Below the pieces are notes generated by a model. The model did not search any database, was not told where the DNA came from, and saw only the letters and a list, made by a program, of their open reading frames with translations. Position numbers and translations under genes: made by a program. This document shows positions 51,932-60,018 of a DNA stretch of 64,000 bases, piece after piece. How positions within the stretch are numbered: position 1 is the first letter of the stretch; every line of letters begins with the position of its first letter. This DNA comes from a bacterium (GTDB lineage Bacteria; Zixibacteria; MSB-5A5; CAIYYT01): the NCBI GenBank assembly GCA_016708315.1, contig JADJGC010000005.1, positions 62,001-126,000 on the forward strand, read 5' to 3'.

Positions 51932-52625
51932 TTCTGGATCAACTGCGACTGCCATTTGGGTACGAATGGTATTCGTAATGGCACTTACTGTAATGTTTGT
52001 CTCATGCGGAAAAAAACAAGCCGAGTCGCAAACGACGGCCGGCACAGAATCTAAGCCTTGGGTCCAATCCGATGCCGAATCTGAGTACCGGCTGATAAGG
52101 GCAGAGCTGAACTTGGCAGAAGCCAAGAAGCCCTACTTAGTACTGAATTTCCCTCGTAAGCAGGTGGAATTCCGGCTAAATGGCGTCCTCGTGTGGGAAT
52201 TCCCGATGGATTTGATTGAAACCGACGAAAGCGACCTTAAAGGATTTTCGGATGACTTTCTCGGAAGCAAACAGACTTTGGTCAGACCGATTCTGGAAAA
52301 GCATCTCTTCGGTTCCAAGGGACTTACTCCCGACTCAGTGTTGGCAATTATCAGCGAAGCAACGCGCGTTAACGCCGAATTGCTCCAGCGCGAGCTACCG
52401 TCGCGATTCCAGCTCCATTGGGCGGGTGGCCTCACGATTGACGTTCGCACTGATGTTGAGGGCGTTCCGAAGTCCAAACTTCAGAATACCATCGTCGATA
52501 TCAAACAGGCAATTGCCCGGCCATTGGGACGCGAGATCATCATTCTGAGAATGCCGCGCGAGAGCGCCTTGACGCTTTATCGCGCCACACTTCCCGGACT
52601 GCCGACCCTGATTATTCCTGCTTAA
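51915..52625 (+). CDS. Lipoprotein related to L,D-transpeptidases but lacking the active site
   Basis: 236 residues. A lipoprotein-like signal (MVFVMALTVMFVSCGKK, Cys about 31) is followed by a region aligned with the start of a YkuD domain: AKKPYLVLNFPRKQVEFRLNG, then LVWEFPMDL, equivalent to KPYIVIDTHANRIYMRTKDK in the gene before. After that the sequence diverges, and no HG ... S/T-x-GC motif exists; the protein has no Cys after the lipidated one. It looks like a pseudoenzyme or a substrate-binding helper of the two upstream transpeptidases. Its ATG lies within the end of the preceding gene (17-base overlap). Confidence 0.75.
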   Translation: MSTFSNSGSTATAIWVRMVFVMALTVMFVSCGKKQAESQTTAGTESKPWVQSDAESEYRLIRAELNLAEAKKPYLVLNFPRKQVEFRLNGVLVWEFPMDLIETDESDLKGFSDDFLGSKQTLVRPILEKHLFGSKGLTPDSVLAIISEATRVNAELLQRELPSRFQLHWAGGLTIDVRTDVEGVPKSKLQNTIVDIKQAIARPLGREIIILRMPRESALTLYRATLPGLPTLIIPA

Positions 52626-52739
52626 GAACTATTTCAGAATATTCGCTTCGAAGTTGCGACAAATTGCTTCGGGAATTCAACAATCGGCGTATAATAGCAA
52701 AATATGAACGCAACAACGGGAAGATAAGCCCACGCTATA

Positions 52740-53429
52740 ATGCTATCAGACGAAGACAGTAGTACCGCAAATATAGTGACGGAGTTAACTCCGTCGATCT
52801 CTCAACCTCAGAAGCGCCGTGATCGAAGTTTCCTCGCTCGCCTTCACGGTGAGCCCGGCATTGTCAATCTAGCTGGAAACTATAACTATCTCGAAACTGG
52901 TTACTACACTTCGCTCGATCTTGAAGCCGAAGGCTTCGACATTCATCCCACATGCAAGGAAGCGCTCGATGCCTACGTCACGCCCTTGATGTTGGAAAAG
53001 GCAAAGCTAAATGATGTTCCTGTGCCGGAATGGTATATCACCAACGGCTACTTTGAACCACCTGTTATCATCGATACGATCAATCCATTTATGACCCGTC
53101 ACAGCATCGTTGAACGACAAGGTCACGTCGATCGAGTCGCCAAATCAATGACGCGCAACTTCAAGTATGCAATCTGCTGTCAGGAAATCCCGCACGAGGC
53201 TACGGTCGGATCGTTTCGAGCCATCTTGGGATGGAGCGTTGTTCCGGCACATCGACCGCTTGCTGAGGCGCTTTGGAAGGTATTTCGTATTCCGCTTGCC
53301 GTCGTGCGCACAATTCAACTCGCAGACGACCAGATCCTGCTCAGCGACATTAATCCGCTTCCGTTCGAGAAACTCAACAACCGCGAACGGTTCTTTCTCC
53401 AAAAACGAATCGAACAATGGCTAATATAG
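52740..53429 (+). CDS. RimK-like ATP-grasp N-terminal (RLAN-type) protein
   Basis: 229 residues with no signal peptide. The pattern FLARLHGEPGIVNLAGNYNYLETGYYTSL near residues 32-60, followed by a degenerate C-terminal part (VRTIQLADDQILLSDINPLP), fits the RLAN domain that is found fused to or next to RimK-like ATP-grasp ligases; here the sequence motif is cited in part. It overlaps the ATP-grasp gene by 13 bases, so the two polypeptides are made together. A TATAAT lies at 52690-52695, 45 bases before the start. Confidence 0.75.
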   Translation: MLSDEDSSTANIVTELTPSISQPQKRRDRSFLARLHGEPGIVNLAGNYNYLETGYYTSLDLEAEGFDIHPTCKEALDAYVTPLMLEKAKLNDVPVPEWYITNGYFEPPVIIDTINPFMTRHSIVERQGHVDRVAKSMTRNFKYAICCQEIPHEATVGSFRAILGWSVVPAHRPLAEALWKVFRIPLAVVRTIQLADDQILLSDINPLPFEKLNNRERFFLQKRIEQWLI

Positions 53430-54301
53430 GCGTCTTCGTCGAGCGCTACACCATGAGCAGCTCAGAACAAATGGGAGCGTTGATGAAGCTCGGCCAGGTT
53501 GCCCACATGCTCGGCCATCGACTCGATTTTCTGTTTCGCCCCGACATGTACAAGATCCCCGGTTACGACGCAATCTTCATTCGCGCCTTGACTGACCCAT
53601 TAAATTCATCCTACGTCGCCGCCCGTCTTGCGCAAATGAACGGATTGCGCGTCATTGATGACCCCGAATCAATCTATATCTGCTGTGACAAGGTCAACAT
53701 GTACCGCCACCTGCAGGATAAGAATGTCCCAATGCCGGAAACAAAGTTTCTGATCGAATCCGATCTGAATCTCGAATTCGGTGAACGACTGCTGTCCGAG
53801 ATGGGATCACCGCTTGTCCTCAAAGCACCGAACTCCAGCTTCTCGATGTATGTCGATAAAGTTCACACGCCGGAAGAGTTCGTCAGCGTCGGGACGCGCT
53901 ACTTGCGTCGCGCTGATCGAATCGTTGCCCAAAAATTTGTCCGTTCTCACTTCGATTGGCGCGTATGCGTCCTCGCCGGGCAACCACTTTTCGTATGTCA
54001 GTACACCATTCCCAAACGGCGCTGGAAGATCATGACCTACACCGAAGCCGGCCGTGCTATCTACGGGCAGGTGCGTGGAATTCCTGTCAACGAAGCTGAT
54101 CCCGAACTGATCCGCGTCGCCATCGCAGCGGGAGCGGCAATCGGCAACGGTCTCTATGGCGTCGACCTCAAGCAGACTGATGACGGCTTCGTCGTTATCG
54201 AGGTAAATGACAATCCGACTATCAATCAGGATGAAGAAGACCAGGAAGCACCGGACCTGTATGAGAAGCTGATTACTTATCTCGCTGGTGAATGGAACTG
54301 A
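53417..54301 (+). CDS. RimK-like ATP-grasp ligase
   Basis: 294 residues. ATP-grasp features: N-terminal alpha/beta domain (NIGVFVERYTMSSSEQMGAL), the lid and ATP-binding Lys in GSPLVLKAPNSSFSMYVDKV, RSHFDWRVCVLAGQPLFVCQY, and the Mg-binding acidic/Asn pair in FVVIEVNDNPTINQDEED (E-x-N). RimK-like enzymes join an amino acid to a carboxylate by an acyl-phosphate, acting on proteins, peptides or cofactors. It is encoded between an RLAN-type protein and a GNAT acetyltransferase with overlapping genes on both sides; no precursor peptide was seen. Confidence 0.88.
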   Translation: MANIGVFVERYTMSSSEQMGALMKLGQVAHMLGHRLDFLFRPDMYKIPGYDAIFIRALTDPLNSSYVAARLAQMNGLRVIDDPESIYICCDKVNMYRHLQDKNVPMPETKFLIESDLNLEFGERLLSEMGSPLVLKAPNSSFSMYVDKVHTPEEFVSVGTRYLRRADRIVAQKFVRSHFDWRVCVLAGQPLFVCQYTIPKRRWKIMTYTEAGRAIYGQVRGIPVNEADPELIRVAIAAGAAIGNGLYGVDLKQTDDGFVVIEVNDNPTINQDEEDQEAPDLYEKLITYLAGEWN

Positions 54302-54753
54302 TGGCCGGGACTACTACCATCCGCAAGACGCTTGTCCGCGATCTCGATAGCATTGTCGCACTGGAAAATCGTAGCTTCAAATTTGACCTCTTCAGTCGCC
54401 GGCAATACCATTACCTCGTTACCAAGGCCAACGCCACCGCCTTTGTTCTTCTCGTCGGTAAGACAATAGCGGGCTCGGCTATCATTCTCTGGCGTACGGG
54501 ATCGACAAAAGCCCACCTTTACACAATTGCCGTGGACCCCAAATTTCAGGGGCGTGGTCTGGGACGTAAATTGCTTGATAGATGCCTGCGTGAAGCGCGC
54601 ACTCGTGGTTGTGACCGATTTTCACTTGAAGTCCGCGCCGACAACAAACCCGCAATCGCGCTCTACAAAAAGATGGGCTACGAAATCATCGGACGCGTCG
54701 TCAAATATTACGAAGACGACTGCGACGCCCTCCAGATGCAGAAACAGCTTTGA
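54301..54753 (+). CDS. GNAT-family N-acetyltransferase (RimI-like)
   Basis: 150 residues. GNAT motif A is clear: LYTIAVDPKFQGRGLGRKLL (about 73-92), with the acetyl-CoA pyrophosphate loop QGRGLGRK. The C-terminal AIALYKKMGYEIIGRV is typical of RimI-like enzymes. The start is ATG 54301 within TGATG at the ATP-grasp stop, or ATG 54292 nine bases earlier. It is the third gene of the ligase operon and probably acylates the same substrate, its product, or the ligated amino acid. Confidence 0.88.
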   Translation: MAGTTTIRKTLVRDLDSIVALENRSFKFDLFSRRQYHYLVTKANATAFVLLVGKTIAGSAIILWRTGSTKAHLYTIAVDPKFQGRGLGRKLLDRCLREARTRGCDRFSLEVRADNKPAIALYKKMGYEIIGRVVKYYEDDCDALQMQKQL

Positions 54754-54831
54754 TGTAGTGCCTGATTAACATCACGCGAAAAATGACGTAGTACTCCCGC
54801 AATACTTATAGACGCTCTGACGTATGTCCGA

Positions 54832-57800
54832 TTACTCTTTCCGAGATTGACCCGAGAATGACTTCCTTACGATAGGAAGTGCTGGGACTTCCAATGTAAG
54901 CACCGCGTTGAGACTAGTCGACGATGATGCGCTGCTTGAACAATTTGAGGGCGGCGAGGCGCCGGCGCTCGCATACTGGGTACACAAGCCGAGAAAATAG
55001 TATTTGCCAGGGCCAAGCAAGCCGGTTATCACGGTATCGCGCTCTGGATGACTCGGCCCCGTGGTTAGATTGACGATGAATCCTCCCGGCAAGTTCCGCA
55101 ATGCAGCCTCTGCGATTCCGTCGCCAAAGGCGCCGAACGAGTTACTATTCGAGAAAGAGGTTTGCAGTTCCAATGTAAACTTGACCTCTTGGGAGCCAAA
55201 GATTTCGAAGAACCACGCTGTTCCCCCAACGATACCCGCACTTGCGTTCTGTCCGCTCGCTCCTTCGGCACAGCCCTCACCGCTAAGGGAAACATAGGCG
55301 TCCCCAGTGCCGCCTCCGCCAACGGTAAACACGTAGACATTGAGATCCTCATGTACCACCAGCGACGAGTTATGGCTTACGAAAGAGGTGGCAGCGCCAG
55401 AAACTCCTGCCTCGGGGTTGTTTAACTGCTGAGAATTCGTCCGTGAATCGGAGTACGAGCCAAAATAGTCCGACGGTGGTCCGTACACGTCGAGCGAAGT
55501 CTGACGCTCGTAGACCTGAACTACAGCCGCCTTGACCGCGTGCGCAGATCCCGTAGCGACAACTGTTCCGGATACGGACGCTACTATCTCGATATCAATC
55601 GCTGCTGCAAGCGCGTCGATAGTCGCAGTTGTAGTTGCGAGTCCGGATGCGTCTGTCGTTGTGCTCAGCGGCAGTACAGAACCGCCGCTCACATTATATT
55701 CTACTGTGACATTAGGTTCCCAAATGGTGCCAAAATCCCCAACTCGTCCGACGCGCACTGCCAGCGGGGCGTCATCATAGACGGCTCCAGGGAAATCGAC
55801 TTCGAGCGTCCAAACGTCGACGCAGTCGTTCGGCGAGTTTTTTGCACCAGTGCAGACGGGACAGCCCAGTTCAATCATTAGCGAGTCCCTGACGTCCAAA
55901 TCCTGCCCCTGATAAAGCGGCGAGTTAGCATAGTAACACAAGATATCGCGATCAGTGACTGTGTTCTCCTCAAAATGCTGGGTTCCGTTCTGCAAGGTCT
56001 GCGTAATTGGGCCGTACGACGGAGGCGAGTCAACATCCAGATCGAAGCGTGTCGCGTAGTCGCCGCCTGTGAATCCGTCGCCATTGAGATCGAAACGGGA
56101 GTAGTCTTGGGCTGGGCTCGGGATGCCTATTCGCAATTGTTCGAAGAACTCGAGTCTTTCGCGAAATCTGGCAAGGTCGTGTTCGTCAAAGCTCCCATCC
56201 GGAATGCTGTCACCAAACGCGTTTGCGACATCAAGGAGTGTCCTTCTCACAGGAGCAGTGAACAGATCATCATCAAGAGATAAGGCGCACAAGTAGCCGT
56301 CGAGAATACCGGTGCCGCCGATCGTCCACGTGTCCTGAAGTAAGTCTCTCAGCGCGTTTACGCTTAGATCGGGTCGAATATTCCAGATGAACGCCGCCAA
56401 CCCTGTCACCTGAGGCGTGGCCATGGAAGTTCCCTGATAAAATGCTAGCAAATCTCCGGAGTTCGGCTGACACGACGCCGGATTCAAACTGGTTTCAGGC
56501 TGAATGCACGGCCCACAGACAAACTCACCCATCGTGCGCAGGTCAGGCACGAAACTTGAAAAGGCTGAGCTCGTGTAATCCGCCTGTGAGCTTCCAACGA
56601 TAATGACATTTGTCAGCGGAAATTCTGCTGCCGGAACTTGGGAGCGCACCCAATCCCATGCTATGATCAGTTTAAGCGATCCCAAGAAACCCACCGTGTC
56701 GGGGAATACCATCGCAGCCGGAGTATCGAAGACCTTTGCAGTGTTCCAAGGAGAGCTGTACTTGGCAAAACGACTCTCGTCAGTTAGTTGCCTGATATTT
56801 CCTGCGGCAGACAAATGCAGGAAGTCTTCTCGTCGTGGTGCAGCGAGCATTCGCCAATGCAAGGCATAGACCGCGCGCTGGACCTTGGAGAGGGACGATA
56901 TCTGTGCATTGTACCCCAAGCTTGTATTCAAGAGAAAGCGCTCATTGGGCAGGTGCTGAGCTATCGTCGAGATTATCCCTTGCCAGCTTAGTCCGCCAAC
57001 TATTAACGACTGAACATCGAGCAAAAGGTTTGAGCCCGGATGTACACCAGTAGCGCCGTTGGCATCATAGTCGGCCGCCAAGATTCCACAAACGTGAAAA
57101 CCATGATTCCCGGCAAAGGCGCCGTTGGCATCCGCAGTCGTCGTAAGTGTCCCGCCGCCGGTGAGAAATGATTGAGCTGAGATGTCGGAGTGTGGCACGT
57201 TGGTGAAATAGAGATCTGGGACGAGTGCGGTTACGGGAGCAGCCTGATTCTCGGCCAAGGCGCGCAAATTCCAGAGGGCAGGAGCCTTCATCATTCCGAT
57301 GCTGCCGATATTGCCTGAACCCGCGGGCGGCAAGTCTCGTCCCGGTTGCGGTTCGGGATACGACGCTACTGCTGAAAACGTACCGAATGCAAAAAGGAAC
57401 GCGCCACTTTCGAGTAGCGTTACGCCAGCGCTATCGGCTTCTGCCTTCGTTTGCACTTCAGGAATCTCCAGAGTCATGAAGATATTACTTGAATCCATGC
57501 CTACTATCAATGCATCGATTTCAGTTAGAGCAGCATTTACTTGTTGGATAGTAGCGCTGGGATTGAGGACGCAATCCAAGCGTGTCCGCATGAACCCGTC
57601 AATGTCAATTTCATCTTCCTTGGCTGGAATGTGGGGAAAATCGTAAACCGCGTCGATCGCGGGCGAACTTGGTACCCCCGTCAACATGACTCCCCGTGGT
57701 TCGCAATTGGACCCGGAACATGGCGCTGGCCCTGAAGCAAAGATGTAGTTGACCATGAACACAGCGTCGGAGATGTCAGTTTGACTACTGCAATTGAAGT

Positions 57801-58086
57801 CCCCCAGAGCATCATCAATCGGCATCGGACCGCCGGCGAATATGAAGTTGATTAGATAGACAGCATCTGCGATATCAATCTGGTTAGATGCGTTTACGTC
57901 ACCGCAGATTGCTGCTTCTGCCCGGTTAGTCAATCCAGCGACCGCAAGCAAAGCTAGCAGTACTAAAGAAATTCGTATGAGTTGTACTGGCGCCATCATC
58001 TGCCATCGATCTCCAGTCATGGAATTTGCCCTGATTCTTAATCTTGAGTGTACGAGACAAAATAGAGAATCTCGCAGAATTGTCAA
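54832..58086 (-). CDS. Large secreted subtilisin-like (S8) protease with N-terminal dockerin repeats
   Basis: Up to 1084 residues; the start may be Met 58020 or 57996, closer to the signal peptide (LIRISLVLLALLAVAGL). Two dockerin-like repeats follow directly (about 60-122; NQIDIADAVYLINFIFAGGP). An I9-like propeptide region with QVNAALTEIDALIVGM lies near 180. The S8 catalytic domain (about 280-600) has Asp in VTALVPDLYF (about 291), His in GNHGFHVCG (about 328), oxyanion Asn in SAAGN, and Ser in QGTSMATPQV (about 554). Beyond it are an EF-hand/dockerin-like segment (FDLNGDGFTGGDYATRFDLD) and Ig-like domains. It is likely an extracellular or surface protease. Asp and His contexts deviate from the consensus but all triad residues can be assigned. 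Confidence 0.85.
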   Translation of the reverse strand: MTILRDSLFCLVHSRLRIRANSMTGDRWQMMAPVQLIRISLVLLALLAVAGLTNRAEAAICGDVNASNQIDIADAVYLINFIFAGGPMPIDDALGDFNCSSQTDISDAVFMVNYIFASGPAPCSGSNCEPRGVMLTGVPSSPAIDAVYDFPHIPAKEDEIDIDGFMRTRLDCVLNPSATIQQVNAALTEIDALIVGMDSSNIFMTLEIPEVQTKAEADSAGVTLLESGAFLFAFGTFSAVASYPEPQPGRDLPPAGSGNIGSIGMMKAPALWNLRALAENQAAPVTALVPDLYFTNVPHSDISAQSFLTGGGTLTTTADANGAFAGNHGFHVCGILAADYDANGATGVHPGSNLLLDVQSLIVGGLSWQGIISTIAQHLPNERFLLNTSLGYNAQISSLSKVQRAVYALHWRMLAAPRREDFLHLSAAGNIRQLTDESRFAKYSSPWNTAKVFDTPAAMVFPDTVGFLGSLKLIIAWDWVRSQVPAAEFPLTNVIIVGSSQADYTSSAFSSFVPDLRTMGEFVCGPCIQPETSLNPASCQPNSGDLLAFYQGTSMATPQVTGLAAFIWNIRPDLSVNALRDLLQDTWTIGGTGILDGYLCALSLDDDLFTAPVRRTLLDVANAFGDSIPDGSFDEHDLARFRERLEFFEQLRIGIPSPAQDYSRFDLNGDGFTGGDYATRFDLDVDSPPSYGPITQTLQNGTQHFEENTVTDRDILCYYANSPLYQGQDLDVRDSLMIELGCPVCTGAKNSPNDCVDVWTLEVDFPGAVYDDAPLAVRVGRVGDFGTIWEPNVTVEYNVSGGSVLPLSTTTDASGLATTTATIDALAAAIDIEIVASVSGTVVATGSAHAVKAAVVQVYERQTSLDVYGPPSDYFGSYSDSRTNSQQLNNPEAGVSGAATSFVSHNSSLVVHEDLNVYVFTVGGGGTGDAYVSLSGEGCAEGASGQNASAGIVGGTAWFFEIFGSQEVKFTLELQTSFSNSNSFGAFGDGIAEAALRNLPGGFIVNLTTGPSHPERDTVITGLLGPGKYYFLGLCTQYASAGASPPSNCSSSASSSTSLNAVLTLEVPALPIVRKSFSGQSRKE

Positions 58087-58200
58087 TCGAAAGTCCGTAA
58101 AATGGAGCCATTTATTCCCCTATGCTTTTCTCTGAACTGCCTCCTGTCCTTTGCTTCGAAAGGAGATTGCAACAGATTGGAAGATCTGCATCAGCATCCC

Positions 58201-58743
58201 CTACACCTCAAACGTCCGCTTGCAGAAATACGACCGCACCGAACCATCCGACTGCTTCTGTGACCAAACTTCGAAACCCTTCTTGTTGACCGCGTCCAGA
58301 AGTGGCGCCGGCACAAACGGCGTGATCAATTCATAGATCTCACCAGCTTTGAGTTTTTCAAGGTCGCTCATCACTCTGCCGAGCGGATGCTCCCCTGCTT
58401 CAAGAATCGGCGCGGCATCAAGCAAAGCCGCAATCTTTGTCTGCGCAAACCAATCCGGAACTGAGTCAATATCGGGCTTATCGGCTGCGCCGCCCTTCCA
58501 CTGCTCTTCAATGCCAAGCTCTTTGCGCAGAGTGTTGATCAGGACTCCGATCGATACTTCGCCGATCTTCGCCACCTGTTGCAATGTCGCCACCTTTGCG
58601 ACCGTCTTGCGCAACAGCGGATTTTTCAATTTTGCGTAAGCCGGTGATAGTTTCATCAGCGGCGCTTCCAACTGCGGGTATCGGTCAAGCAGCGGACCGA
58701 TTTTGGTATCGGGTGTGATGGTTAAGATTTCAACTTGTGATAT
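58201..58743 (-). CDS. DUF1858/DUF2249-type protein, probable non-standard start
   Basis: The conserved frame covers about 180 codons. The N-terminal part (LTITPDTKIGPLLDRYPQLE ... LMKLSPAYAKLKNPLLRKTV) is a DUF1858 domain, and the C-terminal part (LKAGEIYELITPFVPAPLLD ... SYFCKRTFEV) resembles DUF2249. The first usual start codon in frame is TTG at 58671, which would cut off the start of the DUF1858 domain. Upstream, AGGAAGGA is followed six bases later by ATA at 58743 (ISQVEILTITPDT), the most natural start by homology. It lies 15 bases after the DUF438 gene and belongs to the FNR-box operon. Such proteins accompany hemerythrin and NO-related genes. Confidence 0.75.
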   Translation of the reverse strand: MSQVEILTITPDTKIGPLLDRYPQLEAPLMKLSPAYAKLKNPLLRKTVAKVATLQQVAKIGEVSIGVLINTLRKELGIEEQWKGGAADKPDIDSVPDWFAQTKIAALLDAAPILEAGEHPLGRVMSDLEKLKAGEIYELITPFVPAPLLDAVNKKGFEVWSQKQSDGSVRSYFCKRTFEV

Positions 58744-58757
58744 TGTTATTCCTTCCT

Positions 58758-59996
58758 TTAGTCTTTCGCGTACTCAAGCAAACGTTGCTGTCCATCGAGA
58801 GCGCGCTTGTCGGTCAGATCCTGGCTCACTTCGAGCGTTCCGAGATACTCTCCCTTCTTGTCGCGCAGTGCGAAGTACTCAATGTGAATAAACCGCCCCT
58901 TAATCGTAATCCAGAATGGCGCTCGCGATTGTTTCCCTGCGCGAAAATCCTCAAGTATTTGCTGTACAATGTGAACGCTGTGCGGCGGATGACACAACTG
59001 CACTTTGCGGCCAAGAATAGCACGGTTGCGATCGAATATCCGTTCGCGCCCCTGCGTAAAATAGCGCACTGTGTCGTCTTTGTCGACGAAGGTCAGGTCA
59101 AACGGAATCGAGTTCAGAATCGCATTCAGTTCCGTCGGTGTCATACTGCCTGACGGGAGCTGTATCCGTCCCTCTTCCGATACCGACTCGCTCGCCATCG
59201 CTGTCTCGCCGCTTGGTGTCCATTCTTCGGTCGGGTCAAACAAACAGAACCCGATTTCGAGACTCTGATTGTAGACCTGCCACCACTCTTGCTCCGTCAG
59301 CGTATCCATGCACATCGGGAAGAGAATCTGTTCCTCTTTGAAGATCATATCCTCGACGCCGTCAAAGGCTGGCTTGAACACAAGCTCAACCAATGTGCGC
59401 GCTTCTTCCGCTCCAATGCCTTCCATGTGTTCAAAACTCTCGACACCGGCTTTGAGCATGGCGCGGATCTGATCGTGTTTTCCCCACATCACGGTCGGCG
59501 GGCCGGTGATGCCGTGCTTTTCGAGAAACGGGAAAATCAAGTTCTCTTTGCGGCGATAGTGCTTGTCGACGTCACAAAGATTGTGAATTCGCACTCGTAT
59601 CTGAGCAATCGCAGCCTTCAAATCATCATCATTGACGCCTTTGTTTACTGCTTCAAAAGCTTGCTTTAGGCTCGACAATTCCCACTCGATCGCGCGATTC
59701 TCTTTCAAGAAAGTATCTACTGGATGCCCTGCCGGTGCCGCCTTTGCTGCTGAAGTGTCGATGTTTCCTTTCAGCGCGGCGCTGTGGATATCGCACATCT
59801 TGAGCACTTCCGTAATCGGCAACCCTTCATCGATCAGTTCCTTTTCGACAGCCATCACTTCATCGTATGGCACCTGCCCCAGTATCCGCTGCAATTGCAT
59901 CCGCACTTCATTCGGTGCTTCGCCTTTGTGTAACTGCAGGATCAAGTGCTTCAGTAGTTCTCGGCGTTTTTCGGCGTTGTTTATTAACTCGCTCAT
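58758..59996 (-). CDS. DUF438 - hemerythrin - PAS protein
   Basis: 412 residues. DUF438 spans about 10-90 (KHLILQLHKGEAPNEVRMQL), followed by a hemerythrin-like helical bundle (about 95-240; His/Glu ligands in HNLCDVDKHYRRKENLIFPF, WGKHDQIRAML, FKEEQILFPM) and a C-terminal PAS domain (about 290-400) containing RKVQLCHPPHSVHIV, the C-H-P-P motif seen in heme-binding or NO-related PAS domains of this family. The protein is cytoplasmic. It is likely a sensor or scavenger of O2/NO and sits in an operon with a NapH-like protein and a DUF1858 protein. Confidence 0.9.
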   Translation of the reverse strand: MSELINNAEKRRELLKHLILQLHKGEAPNEVRMQLQRILGQVPYDEVMAVEKELIDEGLPITEVLKMCDIHSAALKGNIDTSAAKAAPAGHPVDTFLKENRAIEWELSSLKQAFEAVNKGVNDDDLKAAIAQIRVRIHNLCDVDKHYRRKENLIFPFLEKHGITGPPTVMWGKHDQIRAMLKAGVESFEHMEGIGAEEARTLVELVFKPAFDGVEDMIFKEEQILFPMCMDTLTEQEWWQVYNQSLEIGFCLFDPTEEWTPSGETAMASESVSEEGRIQLPSGSMTPTELNAILNSIPFDLTFVDKDDTVRYFTQGRERIFDRNRAILGRKVQLCHPPHSVHIVQQILEDFRAGKQSRAPFWITIKGRFIHIEYFALRDKKGEYLGTLEVSQDLTDKRALDGQQRLLEYAKD

Positions 59997-60018
59997 TCTA
60001 CGTAACCTCTATTCATCT

